In this document: positions 7,623-15,843 of the stretch, piece after piece
How the letters are laid out: the number at the start of each line of letters is the position of its first letter
Position numbering within the stretch: position 1 is the first letter of the stretch
Assembly (NCBI RefSeq): GCF_900753045.1
Contig: NZ_CAADXO010000068.1
Span: 29,939-93,938, forward strand
Direction: 5' to 3'
DNA from: an uncultured Phascolarctobacterium sp.
GTDB taxonomy: Bacteria; Bacillota; Negativicutes; Acidaminococcales; Acidaminococcaceae
DNA length: 64,000 nt
Notes under the pieces: model-generated
Told to the model about the DNA's origin: nothing
Database searches by the model: none
The model's input: the letters and a program-made list of their open reading frames with translations, nothing else
Made by a program: the position numbers and the translations under genes

Positions 7623-8879
7623 TTAAATGTTGTTTCTCGGAACCAGGTCTTCGGACTTCAAAGTGCCTTCTTTAGCGCGTTCTGCAAATTCGGCAGTTGC
7701 GGTAAAGAGAACGTCACTGGAGCTGTTGAGTGCAGTTTCGCAAGCATCCTCCAGTACGGAGATGATGAAGCCAACGCCAACAACCTGCATAGCGATATCA
7801 TTGCTGATACCAAAGGAAGCGCAGGCAACCGGAATCAGCAGCAGAGAGCCGCCGGCAACACCGGAAGCACCGCAGGCACCAACGGTAGAAACGATGCACA
7901 GCAAGAGAGCTGTCGGCATATCAACATGAATGCCCAGAGTATTGGCAGCAGCAAGCGCCAGTACGGAAATGGTGATGGAAGCACCGGCCATGTTGATGGT
8001 TGCGCCTAACGGAATGGAAATTGCGTAGGTATCAGGATTCAGGCCCAGGCGTTTGCACAGTGCCATGTTAACCGGAATGTTAGCAGCGGAGCTGCGGGTA
8101 AAGAAAGCGTACACGCCGGATTCGCGGATGGTTGCCCAAACCAGCGGATACGGATTGCGGCGGATGTTGAAGTAAACGATCAACGGGTTCATAACCAGCG
8201 CTACCAGGAAGTAGGAGCTGATGAGTACTGCCAGCAGATGTACATAGCTGGAAATTGCGGACAGACCGCTGTCGCTGATGGAGGTTGCCACCAGGCCCAT
8301 GATGCCCAGAGGAGCGAAATGGATAACCCATTTAACAACCAGGGTGATTGCCTTTGCAACATCATCCAGAGCATTTTTAGTAGTTTCGTTGGCAGCCAAG
8401 TTCATAGCCAGACCGAATACTACAGCCCATGCCAGAATGCCGATGTAGTTAGCGTTCAGCAGAGCAGCTATCGGGTTATCTACAACACTCAGAATCAGGT
8501 TATGCAGAACCTCAACAATGCCGCTGGGCGGGTTGAGCTTAGCATCCGCAACCTGCAGGTGCAGAGTGGTAGGTGCCAGGAAGGACAGGGTTACACCAAC
8601 TAAGGATGCAAAGAATGTACCGATAACATATAAGCCGATAATAGGCTTCATATTTGCTTCGCCGCCGCTTTTCTTTTTGGCCATAGCGTTCATAACCAAG
8701 AAGAAAACCAGCACCGGAGCAACGCCCTTTAATGCTTTTACAAACAGGTCACCGAAGATGGTAACAACAGGTACCGCTTTCGGTACATAAAGTGCCAGCA
8801 AAACGCCGATAACAAGACCAACGGCAATTTGCTTGATGAGTGCGACTTCATTGATAATCGCAGCAAATTTTCTAAACAT
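7623..8879 (-). CDS. sstT: Serine/threonine:sodium symporter SstT
   Basis: The 418-aa protein belongs to the dicarboxylate/amino acid:cation symporter family (glutamate-transporter fold), with about eight membrane helices and two re-entrant loops. The serine-rich FFTRSSAANIPVNM segment (about 260) and GATINMAGASI (about 297) are the substrate and sodium-site motifs, and match SstT rather than GltP. It should import L-serine and L-threonine with Na+ across the inner membrane. The start follows GGGGG by 7 nt. It is transcribed alone from the promoter at 8925-8953. Confidence 0.92.
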   Translation of the reverse strand: MFRKFAAIINEVALIKQIAVGLVIGVLLALYVPKAVPVVTIFGDLFVKALKGVAPVLVFFLVMNAMAKKKSGGEANMKPIIGLYVIGTFFASLVGVTLSFLAPTTLHLQVADAKLNPPSGIVEVLHNLILSVVDNPIAALLNANYIGILAWAVVFGLAMNLAANETTKNALDDVAKAITLVVKWVIHFAPLGIMGLVATSISDSGLSAISSYVHLLAVLISSYFLVALVMNPLIVYFNIRRNPYPLVWATIRESGVYAFFTRSSAANIPVNMALCKRLGLNPDTYAISIPLGATINMAGASITISVLALAAANTLGIHVDMPTALLLCIVSTVGACGASGVAGGSLLLIPVACASFGISNDIAMQVVGVGFIISVLEDACETALNSSSDVLFTATAEFAERAKEGTLKSEDLVPRNNI

Positions 8880-8924
8880 AATGAATTCCCCCTAATTTAT
8901 ACTCCCTTATATAACGGTGTTCAT

Positions 8925-8953
8925 AGTATATAACATAAGTTAAATAATGTCAA
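8925..8953 (-). promoter_or_regulatory. Consensus promoter for sstT
   Basis: Minus strand TTGACA (8948-8953), 17-nt spacer, TATACT (8925-8930). No operator-like repeat is evident. Confidence 0.8.
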
Positions 8954-9122
8954 GCCTACAATGAGTATTGTATTTGTAGAGTAGACATGGAATTTATCCG
9001 TACTCATAATAGGGACTATTACCCTTAAAATATAAGTAAGTGTTAAGCTTGTTACAAAAGCACGCAAGCTTCCAAAAAATCTCGCGTACTATTGTGCAAT
9101 GAGAGAATATCTTCACCGGCAG

Positions 9123-9151
9123 TTGACACGCATATGATTATAAACTATGCT
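9123..9151 (+). promoter_or_regulatory. Consensus promoter for the PHP-domain gene
   Basis: TTGACA (9123-9128), 17-nt spacer, TATGCT (9146-9151). The rest of the 8954-9219 stretch shows nothing else I can support. Confidence 0.7.
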
Positions 9152-9219
9152 ATAAATATAAAAATTTTACTCTGTTTCTGCTTTTTTGCAGCAGAATTTA
9201 ATAGAAGGGAGCTGCTTAC

Positions 9220-10056
9220 ATGTCGGTAAGAGCTGATTTACATATACATACTACGGCCTCGGACGGCACCTGGACACCGGCGGAGCTGATTGCCGAAGCG
9301 CAAAAGCAACAGCTGGGACTGATTGCCATAACGGACCATGACAGCGTAGCCAACGTTGCGGAAGCGATGACTTTGGCTACGGCAGCAGGCATTACGTTGC
9401 TGCCGGCGGCGGAAATCTGCTCAACAAAGGAGGATTTGTCGTTTCATATTCTGGGCTATGGCATTGATATCCATAATAAACAGCTGCTGGAACTGATGCA
9501 GCACAACGAAGCGCTACTGGAGCAGAAGGATGTGGACAGCATTCATCTGCTGGCGCGCGACGGCTGGCCTGTCGATGAAGCGGAATTCGCCCGTTATACC
9601 TACGACAGACGCCGCGGTGGCTGGCGTGCCCTCGCCTATCTGATTGACAAGGGCCTCTGCAGCGGCGTTGGCGATTTCTTTAAGCGCATCTTTACGCCGG
9701 AGCATGATTTGGGCTTTCCGCAGTTCCCCGCTATCAGCGAGGTAATCGCAGCAATTCACGCTGCCGGCGGCGCAGCACTGTGCGCACATGCTGCCAGCGG
9801 CTTTCACGGTCCCGGATTGGAGCGCGTGCTCGACATTCTGCGGACGGAGAAATTCGACGGCTTTGAATGCTACCAATCCAACCATTCGGAAGAAGGCACG
9901 CAGCGCCTGCTGAAACATTGCCAAAAGCATGGCCTCTTAATCAGCGGCGGCAGCGACTGCCACGGCACCTTCGTGCCGGAGCGCTTTTTAGGACAGCCCT
10001 TTGTCACTGCCGATATGCTGCGCTTGGACGGTCTTTTGCCGCAGGATGTAAAATAA
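9220..10056 (+). CDS. PHP-domain phosphoesterase (YciV/RNase AM-like)
   Basis: The 278-aa protein has the PHP metal-site motifs in order: DLHIHT (His8, His10), ITDHD (39-41), PAAEI (Glu about 68), CAHA (about 190) and SGGSDCHG (about 245). Short PHP proteins of this type hydrolyse 3',5'-nucleoside bisphosphates or trim RNA 5' ends; which applies here cannot be read from the sequence. GGGAG precedes the ATG. It is monocistronic, with purC 155 bp downstream behind its own likely promoter. Confidence 0.85.
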   Translation: MSVRADLHIHTTASDGTWTPAELIAEAQKQQLGLIAITDHDSVANVAEAMTLATAAGITLLPAAEICSTKEDLSFHILGYGIDIHNKQLLELMQHNEALLEQKDVDSIHLLARDGWPVDEAEFARYTYDRRRGGWRALAYLIDKGLCSGVGDFFKRIFTPEHDLGFPQFPAISEVIAAIHAAGGAALCAHAASGFHGPGLERVLDILRTEKFDGFECYQSNHSEEGTQRLLKHCQKHGLLISGGSDCHGTFVPERFLGQPFVTADMLRLDGLLPQDVK

Positions 10057-10084
10057 TCCGAAAAATATTTGTTAAAACACGAAA

Positions 10085-10118
10085 AATGTTCGACTTTTTC
10101 GTCGGACTGTGCTATGAT
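10085..10118 (+). promoter_or_regulatory. Probable purC promoter with PurBox-like motif
   Basis: A -10 like TATGAT (10113-10118) has TTCGAC 18 nt upstream. The stretch AATGTTCGACTTT (10085-10097) agrees at 11 of 13 positions with the reversed B. subtilis PurBox consensus as I remember it. A single box makes this tentative. Confidence 0.35.
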
Positions 10119-10210
10119 ATTACCATAAAATATAACAAAGTTAACACTGACAAGAAATTCCGGCACTGAGCCTGCATTTACTTGTTGAGAAATTTTTAGG
10201 AGGCATTAAA

Positions 10211-11086
10211 ATGCAAGAGTACAAACCGTTTAAATCCGGCAAGGTTCGTGAGATGTATGATGTTGGTGACAGCATTATTATGGTTGCCACTGACCGTATT
10301 TCCGCATTTGACCATATTCTGAAAAACATGATTGTGAAAAAAGGCACTGTGCTGACTCAGATTTCCAAATTCTGGTTCGATCTGACCAAAGATATTGTTC
10401 CTAACCATATGATTTCCGTTGATACCAAGGATATGCCCGAATTCTTCCAGAAACCCGAATTCACCGGCAACAGCATGAAATGCAAAAAGCTGAACATGCT
10501 GCCTATCGAATGCATCGTTCGCGGCTACATCACCGGCAGCGGCTGGGAAAGCTACAAAAAAACCGGTGAAATCTGCGGCATTAAGCTGCCCGAAGGCCTG
10601 CAGGAATCTCAAAAACTGGCAGAGCCTATCTTCACCCCCAGCACCAAAGCCGAAATCGGTGACCATGACGAAAACATCAGCGTAGAGCAAAGCATCGAAA
10701 TCCTCGAGAAGCTGTATCCGGGCCGTGGCAAGGAATATGCTCTGAAGCTGCGTGACTACACCATCGCTATCTACAAAAAATGCGCTGCCTATGCTCTGGA
10801 GCGCGGCATCATCATTGCTGACACCAAATTTGAATTTGGTCTGGACGAGAACGGCGAAGTTGTACTGGGTGACGAAATGATTACCCCGGACTGCTCCCGC
10901 TTCTGGCCGCTGGAAGGCTACAAAGTTGGCCAAGGCCAGCCCTCCTATGACAAACAGTTTGTCCGCGATTGGCTGAGCGCTAACCCGGATGCAGGCTACG
11001 AACTGCCGCAGGATGTTATCGACAAAACCATCGGTAAATACATCGAAGCATATGAACTGCTGACAGGTCAAAAGTTTGACTTTTAA
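10211..11086 (+). CDS. purC: Phosphoribosylaminoimidazole-succinocarboxamide synthase
   Basis: The 291-aa enzyme joins CAIR and L-aspartate using ATP to give SAICAR in de novo purine synthesis (cytosol). Family landmarks include FKSGKVREMYD at the start, ATDRISAFD (about 29-37), the LPIECIVRGYITGSGW block (about 96-111) and ITPDCSRFWP (about 225). Length is slightly above the usual 235-aa bacterial form and fits the longer (about 290 aa) subtype. GGAGG lies about 8 nt before the ATG. No other pur gene adjoins it, which is unusual for Firmicutes. Confidence 0.95.
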   Translation: MQEYKPFKSGKVREMYDVGDSIIMVATDRISAFDHILKNMIVKKGTVLTQISKFWFDLTKDIVPNHMISVDTKDMPEFFQKPEFTGNSMKCKKLNMLPIECIVRGYITGSGWESYKKTGEICGIKLPEGLQESQKLAEPIFTPSTKAEIGDHDENISVEQSIEILEKLYPGRGKEYALKLRDYTIAIYKKCAAYALERGIIIADTKFEFGLDENGEVVLGDEMITPDCSRFWPLEGYKVGQGQPSYDKQFVRDWLSANPDAGYELPQDVIDKTIGKYIEAYELLTGQKFDF

Positions 11087-11169
11087 TTCTGAAAATGCTT
11101 TAAAACTGTAACTTTTGTTGCAGTAGCAACAGGCTCAGGAAAAATTTAACGCCTTTTACAAAAAAATTG

Positions 11170-11198
11170 TTTACAACCATGGACATTGGTTGTATAAT
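11170..11198 (+). promoter_or_regulatory. Promoter with operator-like inverted repeat between -35 and -10
   Basis: TTTACA (11170-11175), 17 nt, TATAAT (11193-11198). An 8-bp perfect inverted repeat TACAACCA/TGGTTGTA with a 7-nt centre spans the spacer and both boxes, a typical position for a repressor such as TetR or a MerR-type regulator. The TetR gene at 11619 is a candidate partner. Confidence 0.65.
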
Positions 11199-11204
11199 TT
11201 CACC

Positions 11205-11260
11205 ATAAACAACAACGGAGTTGGAACAGCGCAAGCTGTCTGTTTCCGTTGTTGTTTTTT
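11205..11260 (+). ncRNA. Candidate short terminated RNA (about 55 nt)
   Basis: Starting about 7 nt after the -10, almost the whole transcript is one hairpin: AAACAACAACGGA pairs with TCCGTTGTTGTTT, followed by T6. No open reading frame fits. It could be a small RNA, or merely the purC terminator lying behind an unrelated promoter. Confidence 0.5.
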
Positions 11261-11326
11261 GTTTCTCCGATCACTGCAGATACTATACATTAGTGTAAGA
11301 GAATCCGTAAATAAAATAGTGCTTAA

Positions 11327-11453
11327 TCGCGTAACGCATCACCACCGTAAAGACAGACAAGGTGGTTCGTGGAAGCGGCCAATTGAGGGGACTTTTGGAA
11401 ATGCTAAAAGCACAAAGCACTGACGGCTGAGGGGCCGGACAGCAGTTACGCGA
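11327..11453 (+). ncRNA. Candidate structured RNA of unknown class
   Basis: A perfect 9-bp closing stem (TCGCGTAAC 11327-11335 with GTTACGCGA 11445-11453) encloses further complementary pairs: ACCACC/GGTGGT (11341-11346 with 11361-11366), CGGCC/GGCCG (11376-11380 with 11433-11437) and CTTTT/AAAAG (11392-11396 with 11406-11410). An intrinsic terminator follows 10 nt later. No coding frame is visible. It could be a stand-alone RNA or an attenuator ahead of the TetR gene. I do not recognise 6S, SRP, tmRNA or a known riboswitch core. Confidence 0.45.
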
Positions 11454-11463
11454 AATAAAAACG

Positions 11464-11484
11464 CCCGCGGCGAGCGGGTTTTTT
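11464..11484 (+). terminator. Intrinsic terminator after the structured RNA
   Basis: CCCGC/GCGGG stem directly followed by six T's and a T-rich tail. Confidence 0.8.
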
Positions 11485-11618
11485 ATTTTATCGCCGAAAG
11501 ATAAATTTGGCTTAATAAAACAAGTAAACATCACTAGCAATTATCCGCATAAAAAGGTATAATTAATGTAATAAATGTACGAAAAATTTTCCTAATTAGG
11601 ATAGCTGGAGGTTTCATA

Positions 11619-12290
11619 GTGGCAATAGACGCTTCATTACCCAAGGATATAAGGATTTTGCAGGCAGCGGAAGAAGTTTTTTCGCAGCATGGCTATGAAA
11701 AGGCCACGCTCGACGAAATAATTGCTCTGGCTGACGTAGGCAAAGGAACTGTCTATAAATATTTCGGCAATAAGGAGCACCTTTTCTACAAGCTGGTTGC
11801 CGATAAAAATGCTCCCTTTTTAGAAAAGCTGCTTCAGGCTGTCAACAGTGTAGACAGCTTTGAGGACAAGCTCAAAAAATATTTTGAGGTAATGGTGCAT
11901 TTTTATGTTGCCAACAGTACTCTGTGGCAGATTATCTGCTTTGAAATGCTCGGAGGCAACAACAGCTGCATGGTTAAGCCTGACGGTGACGATTTTAAGG
12001 TTATCTCGCGCTATAACTCTGTTCAAGTGAGCGAGGAAACGAGCGAACGCATCCTGCGTTATCACAAAATCCTGCATGATGAATATAATATTTTAGCCAA
12101 GATTATTGAACAGGCGATGAAGGACAAGCTTCTTAAAGAAGATACCGTTCCTGAAATCAGCACCAAGTTCGTTTTCTTCGGCGTAGTTATGAGCATCTTT
12201 AACCAGAGCGATGACATTGCTGCCGACATGACGGACGAGGAAGCAGCAAGAATAATTACCGACCACTTTTTGCGCGGCAACGCACGTTGA
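11619..12290 (+). CDS. TetR/AcrR-family transcriptional regulator
   Basis: The 223-aa protein starts at a GTG, 7 nt after GGAGG. Residues about 10-60 form the TetR DNA-binding domain (ILQAAEEVFSQHGYEKATLDEI, then GKGTVYKYFGNKEHLF). The C-terminal helical ligand/dimer region (70-223) is not diagnostic. It is a lone gene, so the target is unknown; the palindromic promoter at 11170-11198 is a plausible one. A bidirectional terminator separates it from the convergent flavin-reductase gene. Confidence 0.9.
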   Translation: MAIDASLPKDIRILQAAEEVFSQHGYEKATLDEIIALADVGKGTVYKYFGNKEHLFYKLVADKNAPFLEKLLQAVNSVDSFEDKLKKYFEVMVHFYVANSTLWQIICFEMLGGNNSCMVKPDGDDFKVISRYNSVQVSEETSERILRYHKILHDEYNILAKIIEQAMKDKLLKEDTVPEISTKFVFFGVVMSIFNQSDDIAADMTDEEAARIITDHFLRGNAR

Positions 12291-12301
12291 CGCGCATAGT
12301 A

Positions 12302-12332
12302 AAGCAGCTACCGCAATGCGGCAGCTGCTTTT
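12302..12332. terminator. Bidirectional terminator
   Basis: AAGCAGCT.CCGC / GCGG.AGCTGCTT with a T-run on the plus strand and A's on the other side, between convergent genes. Confidence 0.75.
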
Positions 12333-12356
12333 GCGTTTGTTACAGTTCTTCGCCTT

Positions 12357-12866
12357 TTATTCCTCTACATAAGCGGCAGTAATGATACCGGTGTAGCAGG
12401 TGTGCCAATCCTTATTGGCATACCATTTTTCGCCCAGCTCCTTGTCGAACTTATCCTCAGCCATGGTGTAATGCTCCACGATTTTGCATTCCAAGTGCAG
12501 GCCGCAACCCTTGATAACAGGAACGCTGACGGTCTCGCCTGCTTCCGTAGATAAGCCTGCAGCCGCAAACTTATCCAGATCACGGCCGGACTTGCTGCCG
12601 CACAGACCGAGTGCCGGCGCAAAGCCCTCTTTTACCGGGAAGCTTACGGTAAATTCAGGATTAGCGTCAATCAGCTCCTTAGTATAACGGCTTTGGCGCA
12701 CCATAACAGTGAAGGTCGGCAGGCCCCACTTAAAGCCCAAGCTGCCCCAGCCAATCGTCATCGTGTTCTGCTTGCCGTCGGCAGCAGTAGTCAGAAAGGC
12801 ACCCTTGGACAGAGTTTTTAAAATTGCTTCGCCTTGCTCAAAGGCGTTAATTTTTTTCATAGTCAT
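12357..12866 (-). CDS. Flavin reductase-like FMN-binding protein (flavoredoxin type)
   Basis: The 169-aa protein matches the flavin reductase-like split-barrel fold: TTAADGKQNTMTIGWGSLG (about 27-45), then the PTFTVMVRQSRYTKELI segment that lines the FMN site, and GRDLDKFAAAGL (about 113). Such proteins bind FMN and pass electrons in anaerobes or act with oxygenases. Only three residues differ between possible starts; AGGAGG lies 8 nt before the ATG at 12866. The gene is monocistronic and no partner enzyme is adjacent. Confidence 0.8.
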   Translation of the reverse strand: MTMKKINAFEQGEAILKTLSKGAFLTTAADGKQNTMTIGWGSLGFKWGLPTFTVMVRQSRYTKELIDANPEFTVSFPVKEGFAPALGLCGSKSGRDLDKFAAAGLSTEAGETVSVPVIKGCGLHLECKIVEHYTMAEDKFDKELGEKWYANKDWHTCYTGIITAAYVEE

Positions 12867-13021
12867 AACAAAAACCTCCTCATTTGCTTTACAAGAATAT
12901 TATACAGCGTTTGCGCAAGCTATGTGTAAATTTTTGGGGAACTCGTGCGCAAGCAGGCAAAAGTTATCGCAAAATCTTCGCTCTCCCCTCGCCTATCCGA
13001 TGCGCTTTGCAAAAGTCGTTG

Positions 13022-13129
13022 GAAAAAGTTGCGAGTTGACATGAAAAGTCCCTTGAAAAAGTTGCGGGTTGGCGCTAAAAGTCCCTTGAAAAAGTTGCGG
13101 GTTAGCGCTAAAAGTCCCTTGAAAAAGTT
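13022..13129 (+). repeat. 33-bp tandem repeats upstream of the DUF4143 ATPase gene
   Basis: Units 13044-13076 and 13077-13109 are near identical, a third partial unit runs 13110-13129, and a degenerate one precedes them. Each contains CCCTTGAAAAAGTT, and the last copy supplies the -35 box of the downstream promoter. A 66-aa open frame here merely follows the 11-codon period. Confidence 0.8.
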
Positions 13130-13146
13130 TTTACATGAGTTATAAT
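13119..13146 (+). promoter_or_regulatory. Promoter for the DUF4143 ATPase gene
   Basis: TTGAAA (13119-13124), 16-nt spacer, TATAAT (13141-13146). The -10 lies inside the longest open frame, which argues for the later start at 13180. Confidence 0.7.
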
Positions 13147-13179
13147 AAGCTTATAGCAAGCATCTCAGGAGGTGGCGAA

Positions 13180-14508
13180 ATGCTCAAAAGAAAAATAGAA
13201 AAAGCTCTTCTGCAATGGAAAAACTCCCCTGATCACAATCCTTTAATTATCAAAGGTTGTCGTCAATGCGGCAAAACCTTTATCACTGAATCCTTTGCTA
13301 AAGAAAATTATAAGCATACTGTATATCTTAACTTTTTTGAGAATCCCGAGTACAAGGAAATTTTCGCAGGCTCGCTTGATATAGATAATCTGACAATGCT
13401 TATAACAGCATTTCTGGGAAACAAAGCTCAATTCAAGCCTCATGAAACAGTAATTATTTTAGATGAAATACAATCATGTCCAGAAGCCAGAACAGCACTG
13501 AAATTTTTCAAGCTGGACGGCCGTTACGATGTCATTGCTACCGGTTCCCTATTGGGCATAAAAGGATATAACCAAAATCCTGCTTCTATACCGGTAGGTT
13601 ATGAAACTGTAATGGAAATGTACCCTTTGGATTTCGAGGAATTCCTTTGGGCAAACGGGATAAACGAAGCTATTATTGACTCATTGCAAAGCTGTCTTAT
13701 AAACGAAAAACCTGTACCATCAGCACTGCATAACAGAATGCAGGAGCTTTTACTGCAATATGCAGTTGTAGGCGGAATGCCTGCAGCAGTAAATGCTTTT
13801 ATTGAAACCAAACAGCTTAACCTCGTTTTAAGCATACAGCGAAATATCATTGCCTCATACGAAGACGACATGGTTAAATATGCCGAAAACAAGGATAAAC
13901 CGCTTATAAAGGCTTGCTTCCAATCTATACCCAAACAATTAAGTAAGGAAAATAAAAAGTTTCAGTACTCCTTGATTAAGAAAGGCTCTACAGCAGCGCG
14001 CTTTGCAGGTTCTTTGCAATGGGTAGAAGATGCAGGTATTATTAAGCGTTGCTATAACCTTTCCTTACCGGAGCTGCCATTAGACGGCAATTCTCTAAAC
14101 GATATTTTTAAGGTTTATATGCAGGATACAGGCTTATTTGTCAGTATGCTGGAGGACGGAACACAATTTGATATCCTTCAAGGGAATTTATACGGCTATA
14201 AGGGAGCTATTTTTGAAAATCTTGCAGCTGATATCTTCTCCAAAATGGGGCGCAAACTATACTATTACCATAAAGATTCAGGTCTTGAAATAGATTTTGT
14301 TATCCGCTATAAAGGAAAAGCCACACTTATTGAGGTTAAAGCTAACAGCGGTAACGTAAAAAGCTGTAAAACTATTTTGCGGCATCCCGAAAAATATCAT
14401 GTAAAGCAAGCAATAAAATTAGGAACGTATAATATAGGCAGGCCTGATGAAAGCTTTCCTATCTTAACTATTCCTTTTTATATGGGTTTTCTGCTGAGAG
14501 AATATTAA
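13180..14508 (+). CDS. AAA-family ATPase with C-terminal DUF4143 domain
   Basis: I place the start at the ATG at 13180, 7 nt after AGGAGG (442 aa), because the promoter -10 overlaps the earlier frame. The N-terminal AAA_14 domain has Walker A GCRQCGKTF (about residue 25), Walker B VIILDEIQ (about 90) and a sensor-like IATGS. The C-terminal DUF4143 part holds SGLEIDFVIRYKGKATLIEVK (about 365-385), which resembles a PD-(D/E)xK nuclease core (D..E.K). This family is widespread, often horizontally moved, and of unproven function. No partner gene is on the same strand. Confidence 0.85.
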   Translation: MLKRKIEKALLQWKNSPDHNPLIIKGCRQCGKTFITESFAKENYKHTVYLNFFENPEYKEIFAGSLDIDNLTMLITAFLGNKAQFKPHETVIILDEIQSCPEARTALKFFKLDGRYDVIATGSLLGIKGYNQNPASIPVGYETVMEMYPLDFEEFLWANGINEAIIDSLQSCLINEKPVPSALHNRMQELLLQYAVVGGMPAAVNAFIETKQLNLVLSIQRNIIASYEDDMVKYAENKDKPLIKACFQSIPKQLSKENKKFQYSLIKKGSTAARFAGSLQWVEDAGIIKRCYNLSLPELPLDGNSLNDIFKVYMQDTGLFVSMLEDGTQFDILQGNLYGYKGAIFENLAADIFSKMGRKLYYYHKDSGLEIDFVIRYKGKATLIEVKANSGNVKSCKTILRHPEKYHVKQAIKLGTYNIGRPDESFPILTIPFYMGFLLREY

Positions 14509-14515
14509 GTGCGAC

Positions 14516-14574
14516 AGCGCCCAAAAAGGCTCCCCTACTGAACGTTACCGTTCAGACGGGGAGCCTTAAAATTT
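14516..14574. repeat. 59-bp repeat/bidirectional terminator, copy A
   Basis: AAGGCTCCCC...GGGGAGCCTT hairpin with an inner GAACG/CGTTC stem. It matches 16777-16835 in the same orientation at 56 of 59 positions. It ends both the DUF4143 gene and the convergent ATPase gene. Confidence 0.8.
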
Positions 14575-14577
14575 AAG

Positions 14578-15843
14578 CTACTTCCACCTCAAATAAAACA
14601 ACAAAAACGGATCTAAAATATACAGGCACTGCGCCTTATATTCCAGCGCATCCAGATCAGGCATCGTCGCTTCAACAATTTTAATAATTTTATTGATGGT
14701 TGCAGAAATAATCGTACTGGAAAGCAGCTCTTTGCTAAGCAATAAGCCTTTGATTCTCTCCTTCAAGGTAACCATACTCAGCTCGGTAACAGGCGGATCC
14801 GCCTTAAACGCCAGCAGCAGCAAATGATAAATATCTACACTGCCCTGCTCAAGCGCATAAAGCTTACGTCTGCCAATCCCCTGCACAGGTCCCTGTACAA
14901 TTGCTTTGACTAGGCGCTCATAATGTGCGTAATTTCGCGCTGTCTGCTTAAAGGCAAAATGCACCAGCTCCCGGCTGATAGGCTGCTTTTTCTGCATTGC
15001 TGCAAAAGCCAGCTGAAAGCAATTTTCCTGCATCAGCTGTGGCGAAGTAACGCTTTCCTGCGCCAAAAGATCTTCTTCGGCCTCACCTATCGGCATGCCC
15101 AACAGCTTAAAGCCCTTGACAGCAATAGCCTTTAGCTCGGTTGCAGTCCACGGCAAAATTTCAATCGAGGTAGTTCTGCCGATTAAATCAGGATTGCAGA
15201 TAATTGCTTCATCACTTCGATGCGGTAAGGAAATGATTACCGCCTTCAAGCCGTTAAAAAGCTCTGTTTTCAAGGTACGTGCAATATACATCTGCATCTC
15301 TTGCGCTACATAATGAAAATCGTCGATTACCAATACCTTGTCATTATCAATCAGATATTGAATTATCTGGCGCTCTGGTCTGTTGTTGGTCATTGCCAGC
15401 TGCTGATTAAAGACAGCGCCGCTGGTTTTATTGACGCTTACTCCCATATTAGCTACACCAAAATTAACAGCAAATTGCGCCTGCCCAGTTTTAGCAGCAG
15501 TATCCTGCCCGCCGGTTGTCGTTACAACTGCGTCTGACAGCGGTAGCTGTTCTGCAATATGGTTCCAAAAATCTGCTTTAGTGCTTATTTGGTTACCGCT
15601 GAGTGCAATGTAGCTTTCAGCAGCTATGGCCTTATGACAAAGCACTGTTTTGCCGGATTTAGACGCACCGGAAACAAAAATCAGGTTTCCCTTCATCGCC
15701 AAAGCACGTCTTAATCTGTCATCAACAGTTTCTTCATCATCAAGCTTACGGGAAATATATGTATTTTGAGGAAACGAACGCGGACTAAAAACATCTTCAA
15801 TTTGATAATTCACGTTACTCACCATCCATATATTGTGCAACAT
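14578..15843 (-). CDS. AAA/STAND-like ATPase of unknown function
   Basis: About 421 aa. A P-loop GASKSGKTVL (about residue 60) and Walker B VLVIDDFHY (about 170) define an ATPase of the AAA_22/ORC-like type, with a helical winged C-terminal half (about 300-420) that I cannot name. I chose the ATG at 15843 because AAGGTG lies just before it; ATG 15825 is also possible. Either way the start overlaps the end of the upstream coiled-coil gene, so the two are translationally coupled. The context suggests an ATPase acting with a DNA- or RNA-polymerase-binding partner. It is not a recognisable TniB, McrB or Gajia-type protein. Confidence 0.75.
   Translation of the reverse strand: MLHNIWMVSNVNYQIEDVFSPRSFPQNTYISRKLDDEETVDDRLRRALAMKGNLIFVSGASKSGKTVLCHKAIAAESYIALSGNQISTKADFWNHIAEQLPLSDAVVTTTGGQDTAAKTGQAQFAVNFGVANMGVSVNKTSGAVFNQQLAMTNNRPERQIIQYLIDNDKVLVIDDFHYVAQEMQMYIARTLKTELFNGLKAVIISLPHRSDEAIICNPDLIGRTTSIEILPWTATELKAIAVKGFKLLGMPIGEAEEDLLAQESVTSPQLMQENCFQLAFAAMQKKQPISRELVHFAFKQTARNYAHYERLVKAIVQGPVQGIGRRKLYALEQGSVDIYHLLLLAFKADPPVTELSMVTLKERIKGLLLSKELLSSTIISATINKIIKIVEATMPDLDALEYKAQCLYILDPFLLFYLRWK

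Noticed and set aside
10196..11071. 291-codon minus-strand open frame opposite purC
   Set aside because: Mirror frame of a conserved gene, without its own motifs.
11327..11453. 6S, SRP or ZTP RNA
   Set aside because: Their diagnostic loops are not seen in the sequence.
13022..13129. Possible CRISPR-like repeats
   Set aside because: Direct 33-bp tandem units with no spacers and no cas genes nearby.
12945..13145. 66-aa open frame with repeated KSPLKKLRV
   Set aside because: Its period is due to the 33-bp tandem repeat upstream of the ATPase promoter.
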